NCBI GenBank assembly: GCA_005889405.1
Contig: VBFY01000036.1
Coordinates: forward strand, 1-47,231
Length of the DNA stretch: 47,231 bases
Reading direction: 5' to 3'
Source: Chloroflexota bacterium
GTDB lineage: Bacteria; Chloroflexota; Limnocylindria; P2-11E
The translations under genes were made by a program, and so were the position numbers. The notes beneath the pieces were generated by a model that worked only from the letters and a program-made list of their open reading frames with translations, made no database searches and was not told the DNA's origin. Position 1 is the stretch's first letter; the number at the start of each line of letters is the position of its first letter. Shown here piece after piece: positions 23,258 through 30,625 of this stretch.

Positions 23258-24787
23258 GTGCCGACGCTGCGCCTCTCCGGAATGGATCTCAGCATCGCCG
23301 ACGTTCTCGCGGTCGCCCGGCGTCGGACGGCCGTCGCGCTCGATCGGCAGGCGGAACGACGCATGTCGGAGTCCGCGAAGGTCGTCGCCGAGCTCGCGGC
23401 GCACGACGCGCCCGTGTACGGCGTGAACACCGGCTTCGGCGATCTCGCGACGGTCCGCATCCCCATTGCCGAGCTCAAGGCGTTGCAGCGCAACCTCATC
23501 CGGAGCCACGCCGCGGGCGTCGGCGATCCCCTCCCCGTCGACGTCGTCCGGGCGGTGCTTCTGCTGCGCGCCAACACGCTCGCCTCTGGACGCTCCGGTG
23601 TGCGCCCGGGGCTCGCCGAGATGCTTCTCGAGATGCTCGACCGCGGGGTGCATCCGGTGATCCCGATGCATGGGAGTGTCGGCGCGTCAGGTGATCTCGC
23701 GCCACTCGCGCACGCGGCGCTCGTCGTGATCGGCGAAGGCGAAGCCTACGTCGACGACGTCCGAATGTCGGGCGCCGATGCGCTGAAGAAGGTCGGCCTG
23801 AAGCCCGTCGAGCTCGGGCCGAAAGAAGGCGTTGCGCTGATCAACGGGACGCAGGTCATGACCGCCATCGGCTGTCTCGCGCTCCACGATGCCGCGGTGC
23901 TGGCCTCGACGGCTGACATCGTCGGCGCCATGTCGGCCGAAGCGCTTCGGGCGACCGACAGCGCGTGGGATGTCGCGCTGCACGCGGCGCGTCCGCATCC
24001 CGGGCAGCAGACCGTGGCCGCGAACCTGCGTTCGCTCATGGAGGGAAGCGCGAACGTCGCGTCGCATCGCGTCGGCGACACGCGCGTCCAGGATCCGTAC
24101 TCGATCCGCTGCATGCCGCAGGTCCACGGCGCGACGCGCGACGCGCTGGATTACGCGCGGCGCGTGATCGAGATCGAGATCAACTCCGTGACCGACAACC
24201 CGCTCGTCTTCGCCGAGCAGCGGCGCGTCGTGAGCGGCGGCAATTTCCACGGCCAGCCAGTGGCGATCGCTCTGGACCTCGCCACGATCGCCGTCGCGGA
24301 GCTCGCCGATATCAGCGAGGCGCGTGTTGACCGGCTCACGAACGCGCACACGAGCGGGCTCCCGCCATTCCTCAGTCCGGCGGCGGGCACGAACTCCGGC
24401 TTCATGGTCGCGCAGTACACGAGCGCCGCGCTGGTCACGGAGAACCGGCTCCGCGCGTTCCCCGCGTCGGTCGAGTCGCTACCGACGTCGGCGGGTATGG
24501 AGGATCACGTGAGCATGGGAGTGCATGCGGCGCTGAAGCTCGCGGCGGTCGTGCGCAACACGCGCGACGCGCTCGCTATCGAGGCGCTCTGCGGCGCACA
24601 GGGCCTCGACCTTCTCGGGACGACGACCGCGCCAGGAGTGGAGGAGGCCCGGCGCGTCGTGCGCGAGCACGTGCCGATGCTCGAGACAGACCGCGCGCTC
24701 GCCCCCGACATCGCCGTCGTCGCAGATCTCATCGAGCGCGAGATCCTCCTGGCGGCCGTGCGGTCGCGCATCTCCGATCTCGCGTGA
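23258..24787 (+). CDS. hutH: Histidine ammonia-lyase
   Basis: The 509-residue enzyme removes ammonia from histidine to give urocanate, first step of histidine breakdown. The self-made MIO cofactor comes from Ala143-Ser144-Gly145 in GSVGASGDLAPL, and the catalytic Tyr54 lies in VYGVNTGFGDL; both numbers match the well-studied HutH when GTG 23258 is the start. Other family marks are NGTQVM, QDPYSIRCMPQVHG, SGGNFHGQPV and SLPTSAGMEDHVSMG. No ammonia-lyase for another amino acid is suggested. The next enzyme, urocanate hydratase, begins at 46351, far away. Overlaps the HAD gene in GTGA. Confidence 0.93.
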   Translation: MPTLRLSGMDLSIADVLAVARRRTAVALDRQAERRMSESAKVVAELAAHDAPVYGVNTGFGDLATVRIPIAELKALQRNLIRSHAAGVGDPLPVDVVRAVLLLRANTLASGRSGVRPGLAEMLLEMLDRGVHPVIPMHGSVGASGDLAPLAHAALVVIGEGEAYVDDVRMSGADALKKVGLKPVELGPKEGVALINGTQVMTAIGCLALHDAAVLASTADIVGAMSAEALRATDSAWDVALHAARPHPGQQTVAANLRSLMEGSANVASHRVGDTRVQDPYSIRCMPQVHGATRDALDYARRVIEIEINSVTDNPLVFAEQRRVVSGGNFHGQPVAIALDLATIAVAELADISEARVDRLTNAHTSGLPPFLSPAAGTNSGFMVAQYTSAALVTENRLRAFPASVESLPTSAGMEDHVSMGVHAALKLAAVVRNTRDALAIEALCGAQGLDLLGTTTAPGVEEARRVVREHVPMLETDRALAPDIAVVADLIEREILLAAVRSRISDLA

Positions 24788-25521
24788 CCGCGCCGCGCGC
24801 CGTCGTGTTCGACCTCGGCGGCACGCTGGTCCAGTGGGACGACTGGGAAGGCGGCGCGCCGGTGAAGTGGGGCCTCGCATACGACGCGCTCCGCGCCGCC
24901 CAAGGGGGCATCGGCACGTCGCGCGAGGAATTCGTCGCCGCGATGCGCGCGGCCGAAAAGGCGCACTGGGAGCGCGTGGACCGCGACCACTGGAGCGGCC
25001 CGCCCACGAGCGTCGTGAGCGACGGCTTCCGGCGGCTCGGCGCGAACGCCGACGAAGGCGCGCTGCTCGCCGCGCTCGACGGATACGCGCGCGCGGTGGC
25101 GGGGTGGTGCACCGTTTTCGCGGATACGCGCGAGACCCTGGCGACGCTGCGTGAGCGCGGATACCGGCTCGGCCTTCTCTCGAACACCTGGTGGGCGGCG
25201 GAATGGCACAACGCCGACCTCGCCGCGCACGGCCTCGCGGATCTACTCGACGAGCTGGTCTACACCTCGGACCTCGAATGTTCGAAGCCGCATCCGTCGG
25301 TCTTCCGCGAGATCGCGTCGCGGCTCGGCGTCAGTCCGGCGATGTGCGTGATGATCGGCGACCGTCAGGTCGACGATGTGTCGGGCGCGCGGGCGGTCGG
25401 GATGCGCGCGATCTGGCGCCGCAACGACTCGGGATTCCCGACCTCCGACGTCGCGCCCGACGCGATCGTAGATTCGCTCGCGGAGCTGCCGCTGCTGCTG
25501 CGGTCGTGGGGTGGCGCATGA
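24784..25521 (+). CDS. HAD-superfamily hydrolase
   Basis: The 245-residue protein is a haloacid-dehalogenase-type hydrolase with a helical cap. Motif I is VVFDLGGTLV, with nucleophile Asp but glycine in place of the second, acid/base Asp; motif II is LLSNT, motif III CSKPHPSVF, motif IV MIGDRQVDDVSGA. Several HAD groups carry GG in motif I, so activity is possible but may be altered. The substrate is unknown, probably a small phosphate ester. It is translated together with hutH and the glycosylase gene (GTGA and ATGA overlaps). Confidence 0.85.
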   Translation: MTAPRAVVFDLGGTLVQWDDWEGGAPVKWGLAYDALRAAQGGIGTSREEFVAAMRAAEKAHWERVDRDHWSGPPTSVVSDGFRRLGANADEGALLAALDGYARAVAGWCTVFADTRETLATLRERGYRLGLLSNTWWAAEWHNADLAAHGLADLLDELVYTSDLECSKPHPSVFREIASRLGVSPAMCVMIGDRQVDDVSGARAVGMRAIWRRNDSGFPTSDVAPDAIVDSLAELPLLLRSWGGA

Positions 25522-26027
25522 AGCGCTGCGCCTGGGCCACACGCGAGCCGCTCCTCACCTACCACGACAAGGAGTGGGGCACGCCGCGGCACGACGAGCG
25601 CACGCTCTTCGAGTTCCTGGTCCTCGAAGGTGCGCAGGCCGGGCTCTCATGGGAGACGATCCTCCGCAAACGCGCGGCGTACCGCAAAGCGTTCGCGCGT
25701 TTCGATCCGAAGAAGGTCGCGCGGTTCGGGCCTCGCGACGTGGCGCGGCTCACGGCCGACGCAGGGATCGTGCGCAACCGCGCCAAGATCACCTCGGCGA
25801 TAACGAATGCGAAAGCATTCATCACCGTGGCAGAGGAGCACGGCAGCTTCGACGCGTACGTCACGCCCTTCCGCGATCCAGTGGAGCTGTCCCGTGATCT
25901 TCGGAAGCGCGGCTTCCGTTTTGTCGGACCGACGATCACACAGTCGTTCATGGAGGCCGTCGGCCTCTTGAACCATCATGAAAAGGGCTGCTATCGCCGT
26001 TCCGCCGGGCGCAGAACACCCGTGTAG
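25518..26027 (+). CDS. tag: DNA-3-methyladenine glycosylase I
   Basis: The 169-residue enzyme excises 3-methyladenine from alkylated DNA. It starts with MKRCAWATREPLLTYHDKEWG, has the EGAQAGLSWETILRKRAAYRKAF core and the IVRNRAKI motif, and ends in FMEAVGLLNHHEKGC. The zinc-binding set of TagI (Cys4, His17 and the His/Cys of NHHEKGC) is present. Start at ATG 25518 overlaps the HAD stop in ATGA; the frame is open further upstream but only as a shadow of the HAD gene. Cytoplasmic base-excision repair. Confidence 0.93.
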   Translation: MKRCAWATREPLLTYHDKEWGTPRHDERTLFEFLVLEGAQAGLSWETILRKRAAYRKAFARFDPKKVARFGPRDVARLTADAGIVRNRAKITSAITNAKAFITVAEEHGSFDAYVTPFRDPVELSRDLRKRGFRFVGPTITQSFMEAVGLLNHHEKGCYRRSAGRRTPV

Positions 26028-26053
26028 GGGACTTCCGGGCGCGGACGTCGGCC

Positions 26054-26059
26054 TAAACT
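26054..26059 (+). promoter_or_regulatory. Likely -10 box of the Flp pilin gene
   Basis: TAAACT would start transcription near 26066, leaving a leader of about 27 nt that contains the AAGGAGGT ribosome site (26079-26086). No clear -35 box; an activator may be needed. Confidence 0.45.
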
Positions 26060-26092
26060 TCGCTCCAGTACGCAACGAAAGGAGGTTCACTC

Positions 26093-26245
26093 ATGATCGC
26101 TTTTTTCCGTGACGAAGAGGGTCAGGGCCTCGTCGAATATGCACTCATCATCGCCGTCATCGCCATTGCCGTCATCGTCGCGATGATCTTCCTGCGCGGC
26201 CAGATCCAGAACATCTTCAGCAACATCGGCAACAACCTGACGTAA
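26093..26245 (+). CDS. flp: Flp/Fap-type major pilin
   Basis: A 50-residue pilin of the class IVb Flp type. The head MIAFFRDEEG is followed by QGLVEYALIIAVIAIAVIVA; cleavage after Gly10 would put Glu at +5 and Tyr at +6, the Flp hallmark, and leave a 40-residue mature subunit with one long hydrophobic helix and a polar tail (FSNIGNNLT). It has an unusually good Shine-Dalgarno sequence (AAGGAGGT), its own -10 box and a strong terminator, consistent with high expression as the main fibre subunit. It lies 6 kb from the TadE/CpaB/CpaE genes. Confidence 0.92.
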   Translation: MIAFFRDEEGQGLVEYALIIAVIAIAVIVAMIFLRGQIQNIFSNIGNNLT

Positions 26246-26268
26246 GCGTCTGCGATATCGCAGCGAGC

Positions 26269-26301
26269 GAGCGGCCCGGGCAACCGGGCCGCTCGTCTTT
26301 T
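26269..26301 (+). terminator. Rho-independent terminator after the pilin gene
   Basis: A perfect 11-bp stem, GAGCGGCCCGG with CCGGGCCGCTC, is closed by a GCAA tetraloop and followed by GTCTTTT. It lies 23 bases past the pilin stop and is the clearest intrinsic terminator in the window. Confidence 0.9.
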
Positions 26302-26367
26302 CGACAGCACCACGCCCGCCACGAGGGCGGGCGCAGCGCAAGGAGGGAGGGAGACGGAAAGGCTGTC

Positions 26368-27069
26368 TTAGGGGCGGGGTCCCCGACCCGGGAAGCCGGG
26401 ACCACCCGCGGGTCGGGTCGCGTCGACCTGGGCGGTGACGCGCGTGGTGAGTGAAGCCTTCTGCGCGGTGGCCTGCGCCGCCGTGATCTTCCCAGCCGCG
26501 AGGGCTGCTTCGATCTTGGTGTTGCCGTCGGCCACCAGCGCGGCGATCAGCCCGTCACGGGTCTTGCCCGCGGCGGTCGCGATCTGGGCGAGGGTCTGAC
26601 CGGCCTGGAGCTTGGTGCGCAGGTCCGCCTCGGTCGTACCGATGTACGCCGCGGCGGCGGCTTCGTCATTGAACTCGCGGAATCCCGGACCACCGCCACG
26701 GCCACCGGGGCCGGAGAAGTTCGTGCCCGGCTGGTCGACGGCGGTCGTGATCTGCTTCGTCGCCTCGGCCGACAGCGCGGCGATGAGACCGTCTCTGGTC
26801 TTGCCGTGCGCGACGGCGATCTGCGCGAGCGTCTGACCGGTCTGGAGGGCGGTCCTCAGGTCGGCCTCGGTGATGCCGATGTACGTCGCGGCGGTCGCGA
26901 GGATGTTCGGCGAGCCGAAGGGCCCGTTGGACGCGAAGATCGCGACGTCGCCCGGGAGCTGAGTGATCACGGCGTCGGCGCTGCTCGGCGTGAGCGCTGC
27001 GGCCGCGACCCCGCCGGTGAGCAGGAGCGTGACGCCGCTCGCGATGAGCATCTTGTCGATGTACTTCAT
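26368..27069 (-). CDS. Secreted protein with two 45-residue helical repeats
   Basis: Of unknown function. Residues 1-32 look like a signal peptide (MKYIDKMLIASGVTLLLTGG, then VAAAAL). Two repeats follow, at about residues 58-105 and 137-185: each reads YIG(I/T)TEADLRT.LQ.GQTLAQIA.A.GKTRDGLIAAL, a short helical module. A Gly-rich linker (GPGGRGGGPG) separates them, and a second Gly/Pro/Arg-rich stretch ends the protein. Similar TEADLR/TLAQIA repeats occur in exported proteins of Actinobacteria and Chloroflexota without known role. ATG 27069 has an AAGGAA ribosome site. Divergent from the two-component genes and probably under their control. Confidence 0.75.
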   Translation of the reverse strand: MKYIDKMLIASGVTLLLTGGVAAAALTPSSADAVITQLPGDVAIFASNGPFGSPNILATAATYIGITEADLRTALQTGQTLAQIAVAHGKTRDGLIAALSAEATKQITTAVDQPGTNFSGPGGRGGGPGFREFNDEAAAAAYIGTTEADLRTKLQAGQTLAQIATAAGKTRDGLIAALVADGNTKIEAALAAGKITAAQATAQKASLTTRVTAQVDATRPAGGPGFPGRGPRP

Positions 27070-27151
27070 GTCGGGTTCCTTTCTCGGAGTGGCTGACATG
27101 AGAACAACATCCGCGGCGCCGCGCTTCATGAAAGGGCCTTAAGAAGCGCTC

Positions 27152-27181
27152 ACCGGCGCCGGTTTCTTACCCAATTCTTAG
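27152..27181. promoter_or_regulatory. Candidate operator: 12-bp palindrome plus 11-bp-spaced direct repeats
   Basis: ACCGGCGCCGGT (27152-27163) is a perfect palindrome. It is followed by TTCTTA (27164-27169) and again TTCTTA (27175-27180), repeated with an 11-bp period, the usual spacing for OmpR/PhoB-type regulators. An inverted copy, TAAGAA, lies at 27140-27145. The site sits between the divergent secreted-repeat gene and the response regulator, so autoregulation and control of both directions are plausible. Confidence 0.55.
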
Positions 27182-27192
27182 CCGCGCGCCCA

Positions 27193-27198
27193 TACACT
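27193..27198 (+). promoter_or_regulatory. Likely -10 box of the two-component operon
   Basis: TACACT ends 7 nt before the GTG start at 27205, with no Shine-Dalgarno sequence, giving a leaderless transcript. The TTCTTA repeats end 12 bases upstream, over the -35 position, as expected for an OmpR-class activator. Confidence 0.45.
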
Positions 27199-27204
27199 CG
27201 GCTC

Positions 27205-27873
27205 GTGAACGTCCTCCTCGTCGAGGACGATCCCGGAGTGCGGGGGGCCGTGGAGCGGGCGCTTCGCGGCGCCGGCCACCGGACCGAGACCGCCGCCAAC
27301 GGCGTCAAGGCGCTCGAGGTGGCGACGGCAAGCCCCTACGACGCGATCGTCCTGGACCTTGGTCTGCCCGGGCTCGACGGCCTCGAAGTCTGCCGCCGCC
27401 TGCGCTCGACCGGCAACGCCGTGCCGGTGCTCATGCTGACCGCCCGCGCCGCCGTGACCGAGCGGGTCGAGGGCCTGGACGCCGGCGCCGACGACTACCT
27501 CGTGAAGCCGTTCGCGCTCGACGAGCTGCTGGCGCGGCTGCGCGCGTTCGAGCGCCGCGCGCCGCAGACCGGCCAGACTCGCGGCACGCTCCGCTTCGGC
27601 GATGTCGTGCTCGACCGCGATGCGATGACCTGCCGGCGCGGCGATCGGACGATCCAGCTGTCGCGCACCGAGTACCAGCTGCTCGAGCTGTTCCTCGCCA
27701 ATCCGAAGCGCGTGCTGAGCCGCGACGTCATCTTCGACCGCGTCTGGGGCTACGACTTCGGTCCGGATTCGAACTCGCTCGACGTGTACATCGGGTACCT
27801 GCGGCGAAAGCTCGGCGAGCCGCGGATCATCCACACCATGCGCAGCGTCGGCTACGTGCTCCGGGAACCGTGA
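27205..27873 (+). CDS. OmpR-family response regulator (MprA/TctD-like)
   Basis: The 222-residue protein has a receiver domain (VEDDPG, Asp51 in IVLDLGLPGLDG, MLTARA, LVKPFA) and an OmpR-type winged helix (about 125-220; IQLSRTEYQLLELFLANPKRVLSRDVIFDRVWGYDF, DVYIGYLRRKL, IHTMRSVGYVLRE). The kinase gene follows with a GTGA overlap, so the pair is a complete two-component system. Direct repeats of 11-bp period lie just upstream of its own promoter, and a matching site lies past the kinase gene, pointing to autoregulation and control of the downstream redox genes. Confidence 0.93.
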   Translation: MNVLLVEDDPGVRGAVERALRGAGHRTETAANGVKALEVATASPYDAIVLDLGLPGLDGLEVCRRLRSTGNAVPVLMLTARAAVTERVEGLDAGADDYLVKPFALDELLARLRAFERRAPQTGQTRGTLRFGDVVLDRDAMTCRRGDRTIQLSRTEYQLLELFLANPKRVLSRDVIFDRVWGYDFGPDSNSLDVYIGYLRRKLGEPRIIHTMRSVGYVLREP

Positions 27874-29216
27874 GCTTCCGCCTTCGCGTGACCATCCTCA
27901 CCGCGGCTGCCGTGGCCGTCGCCGCGATCGCTGCCGGTGCGGTGATGTATCTGATGGTGCAACAGCAGATCCAGACCGCGTTCGATGACACGCTTCAGAC
28001 CACCGCAAGAACGGCGACCCAGGGCGGGCCGCGTCCGGACGACCGCTTCGGAGGCCGCGGTGGCGGTGGCGCGGTATACCTCTCCGGCCGCGCCGACATC
28101 TTCGCCCAGATCGTGGACACGTCCGGCACCATCGTCGGCGCGGACCTGCAAGTCGGTAAGTCTCCGGAACTGGTCACCAACGAAGTGCTCGCCGTCGCGA
28201 ACGGCAAGAGTGCGGATGGCTGGTCCGAGGTGACCACATCGACGGGCCATTGGCGCGTTTATGCGCTTCCCTTCGGCCCTGGTCGCGCACTCGAGGTGGC
28301 CCGACCCCTCAATGAGATCGATGCGGCGCTCGCGAGCACGCGCTTCGCGCTCATCGGCCTCGCGATCACCGCGGCGGTCCTGGCGGCGCTCATGGGAGCG
28401 CTCATCGGCCGGGCCGTCCTGGGGCCCCTGCGCCGCCTCAACGAGACGGTGAACGACGTGACGCGCACGCGGGATCTGTCCCGCCGCGTTGCCATGACCG
28501 GGGGCGACGAGATCGCGAACCTCGCCGCATCCTTCGACAGCATGCTCGGCGCGCTCGAGATCTCGCTGCGCCAGCAGCGTCAGCTCGTGGCCGACGCTTC
28601 GCACGAGCTGCGCACTCCGCTCACCAGCCTGCGCACCAATCTCGAGCTGCTCGCGCGCGGTCAGCCGACCGATCCGAGTGAGCGGCAGCAGGTGCTCGTG
28701 GAGCTCGTCGGTCAGATGGAGCGGCTCTCGACGCTCGTCGCCGACCTCATCGATCTCGCGCGCGACGAACAGGCGACGCTGCCGATCGAGGACGTCCGGC
28801 TCGACGAGGTCGTCGCCGACGCGATCACCGACGTCCGCGGCCGTTACCCGCACGTGCGCTTCGAAGCCACGTTGGAAGAGGCGGCGGTGCGCGGCGTCCG
28901 GTCGCGCATCGCACGCGCCGTCACGAATCTCCTCGACAACGCCGGTAAGTGGAGTCCCGCGGGTGGCGTCGTCGAGGTCACCGTGCACGGCGGCGAGGTG
29001 AGCGTCCGCGATCACGGGCCGGGCGTCGCGCCCGAGGACGCGCCGCGCGTCTTCGACCGCTTCTGGCGCGCGAGCAACGCGCGCTCGCTCCCTGGCTCGG
29101 GCCTCGGTCTTTCGATCGTGAAAGACGTCGCCGAATCGCACGGCGGATCGGTCAGCGTCGAGCACGCCACGGGCGGCGGCGCGCGCTTCCGCCTGCGGCT
29201 TGCGGCAGGCTCCTAA
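27870..29216 (+). CDS. HAMP-HisKA sensor histidine kinase
   Basis: A 448-residue membrane kinase. A first helix (about 8-30), an external sensor region (31-155, with Gly/Arg-rich part at 51-68), a second helix (157-182), a HAMP domain (183-235), the H-box ADASHELRTPLTSLRTN (His245), N-box NLLDNAGKWSPAG, G1 box RDHGPGVAP, F-box VFDRFWRAS and G2 box GSGLGLSIVKDV. It would phosphorylate the regulator encoded just before. The external signal is unknown; the neighbouring exported and redox proteins suggest an envelope or redox cue, which is inference only. Confidence 0.92.
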   Translation: MSFRLRVTILTAAAVAVAAIAAGAVMYLMVQQQIQTAFDDTLQTTARTATQGGPRPDDRFGGRGGGGAVYLSGRADIFAQIVDTSGTIVGADLQVGKSPELVTNEVLAVANGKSADGWSEVTTSTGHWRVYALPFGPGRALEVARPLNEIDAALASTRFALIGLAITAAVLAALMGALIGRAVLGPLRRLNETVNDVTRTRDLSRRVAMTGGDEIANLAASFDSMLGALEISLRQQRQLVADASHELRTPLTSLRTNLELLARGQPTDPSERQQVLVELVGQMERLSTLVADLIDLARDEQATLPIEDVRLDEVVADAITDVRGRYPHVRFEATLEEAAVRGVRSRIARAVTNLLDNAGKWSPAGGVVEVTVHGGEVSVRDHGPGVAPEDAPRVFDRFWRASNARSLPGSGLGLSIVKDVAESHGGSVSVEHATGGGARFRLRLAAGS

Positions 29217-29227
29217 CCCCTTCTTAG
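29211..29227. promoter_or_regulatory. Second copy of the candidate response-regulator operator
   Basis: TCCTAACCCCTTCTTAG matches TCTTACCCAATTCTTAG at 27165-27181 in 13 of 17 positions without gaps, with both followed by CCG. It overlaps the kinase stop codon and lies 45 bases before the small exported protein gene, so the same regulator probably controls what follows. Confidence 0.5.
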
Positions 29228-29271
29228 CCGGCTTTCATGCTCCCGCGGCGCGCGGATGTTCCCCTATCCAC

Positions 29272-29547
29272 ATGACAGACCGACCCCGGCGGCGCAGGCC
29301 GCTCATCACCTCGACGCTCGCCCTCCGCGTGCTCGCGAGCGCGATCACGCTCAGCAGCTTCGGAGGCATGACGGTCTTCGCGAGCGAGAACCTGCACGCC
29401 TCGAACGCGCCGCTGCAACCCGCGGCCGCCACCGCCACGCCCACGCCGAGTGCCGCGGCGACCGTCACAACCTCGCGCATGACGACGACGCGGCGTTCCG
29501 TGACGACCACGAGCACCGCGGCGCTCACGCGCACCAAGCAGTCCTAG
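29272..29547 (+). CDS. Small exported or membrane-anchored Thr/Ala-rich protein
   Basis: A 91-residue protein that I do not recognise. An Arg-rich head (MTDRPRRRRP) precedes one hydrophobic helix (about 11-37, LITSTLALRVLASAITLSSFGG), which could be a signal anchor. The rest is low complexity, rich in Thr, Ala, Ser and Pro with Arg and Lys (TATPTPSAAATVTTSRMTTTRR), like a wall-spanning stalk. It lies between the two-component genes and a ferric-reductase-like membrane protein, 7 bases before the latter, so it is probably part of that transcript and may be a small partner of it. Confidence 0.6.
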   Translation: MTDRPRRRRPLITSTLALRVLASAITLSSFGGMTVFASENLHASNAPLQPAAATATPTPSAAATVTTSRMTTTRRSVTTTSTAALTRTKQS

Positions 29548-29554
29548 CCGCGCC

Positions 29555-30115
29555 GTGACCTTCAACACCGACCTCATCTGGATCATCGCGCGCTCGACCG
29601 GCGTCGGCTCGCTCGTCGCGCTCACGCTTTCGGTCCTCACCGGTATCGCGCTGCGCACGGGCAGCTTCGCCTGGCTGTCGCACAACCGCGGCGTCCGGGT
29701 GGTGCACGGTTTCCTCACCGTGCTGTGGATCCCGCTCGGTCTCGCGCACGTGATCGCGCTGCTCTTCGACCGCTATGCGCAGATCGGGCTGCTCGACCTC
29801 CTTGTCCCCTTCGGTGTCTCGTACGGGCGCTTCGCGATCGGGCTCGGCACGATCGCCGCGCAGCTCATCGTGGTCGTCCTCATTTCGACCTGGATGCGCT
29901 CGTCGCTCACGCTGGGCCAATGGCAGGCCTTCCACCGTCTCTCGTACGTCGCCTTCGTCGCTGCGTTCGCGCACGGCATCCTGTCGGGAACGGATCTGGC
30001 GAATCCGGTCGTCGCCGCGCTGGCGTGGGTCACGGCCGCGGCGGTCGCCCTCGTCGCGCTCCGTCGCATCACGCGCGTTCGCCTCGCGCAAAAGAGCACC
30101 GCCCGCCCGGCCTAG
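29555..30115 (+). CDS. Ferric-reductase-like transmembrane protein
   Basis: The 186-residue protein has about five transmembrane helices and matches the ferric-reductase-like membrane domain (MsrQ/YedZ type). Histidines suited to bind haem lie in helices: VVHGFLTVLW, GLAHVIALL, FHRLSYVAF and FAHGILSGT. Such domains pass electrons across the membrane between quinones or flavin and an external partner. No flavin/NAD domain follows. It starts at GTG 29555, 7 bases past the small exported protein, and is followed by a molybdopterin oxidoreductase whose electrons it might carry; that link is inference from position. Confidence 0.82.
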   Translation: MTFNTDLIWIIARSTGVGSLVALTLSVLTGIALRTGSFAWLSHNRGVRVVHGFLTVLWIPLGLAHVIALLFDRYAQIGLLDLLVPFGVSYGRFAIGLGTIAAQLIVVVLISTWMRSSLTLGQWQAFHRLSYVAFVAAFAHGILSGTDLANPVVAALAWVTAAAVALVALRRITRVRLAQKSTARPA

Positions 30116-30116
30116 G

Positions 30117-30122
30117 TACGCT
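30117..30122 (+). promoter_or_regulatory. Possible -10 box before the 2Fe-2S subunit gene
   Basis: TACGCT ends 9 nt before the ATG at 30131, matching the leaderless pattern seen elsewhere, so the oxidoreductase genes may have their own start as well as read-through from upstream. Confidence 0.35.
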
Positions 30123-30130
30123 GGACGGCC

Positions 30131-30625
30131 ATGCGGCTCGTCCTTACCGTCAACGGCGCGAGGCGCGAGGTCGATCCACCGCCGGCGGCCCCGCTCCTCA
30201 GCGTCCTGCGCGACGACCTCGGGCTGACCGGCACCCGTTTCGGCTGCGGCAGCGGCCAGTGCGGCGCGTGTTACGTCATCGTCGACGGCCGAGCCGTCGC
30301 GTCATGCCTCATGCCCGTTCGCCAGACGGCTGACCGCGAGATCACCACGATCGAGGGCCTCGCGAACGGCGAGACGCTGCATCCGGTGCAGGAGGCGTTC
30401 ATCGCGGAGGACGCGATGCAGTGCGGGTACTGCACGAGCGGAATGATCATCTCGGCCGCTGCGCTGCTGGCGCGCGACGCCGCGCCGGACGAGGCCGCGA
30501 TCCGCGACGCGCTCGCCGGCAATCTCTGCCGCTGCGGCGTGTACGGCCGCGCGATCCGCGCGGTGCAGCGGGCAGCCGGAACAATGGCGGTTGCAGTGGG
30601 TTCTCCCCCTGCGATGCACCGATGA
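30131..30625 (+). CDS. 2Fe-2S subunit of a xanthine-oxidase-family oxidoreductase
   Basis: The 164-residue protein carries two [2Fe-2S] clusters. The plant-type ferredoxin domain has CGSGQCGACYV (and the later ASC), and the helical domain has QCGYCTSGMI and GNLCRCGVY. It is the small subunit of an IorA/CoxS-type molybdenum hydroxylase, passing electrons from the molybdenum site. The molybdopterin subunit follows with an ATGA overlap. There is no FAD-subunit gene nearby, as in two-subunit isoquinoline-oxidoreductase-like enzymes. Confidence 0.92.
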   Translation: MRLVLTVNGARREVDPPPAAPLLSVLRDDLGLTGTRFGCGSGQCGACYVIVDGRAVASCLMPVRQTADREITTIEGLANGETLHPVQEAFIAEDAMQCGYCTSGMIISAAALLARDAAPDEAAIRDALAGNLCRCGVYGRAIRAVQRAAGTMAVAVGSPPAMHR

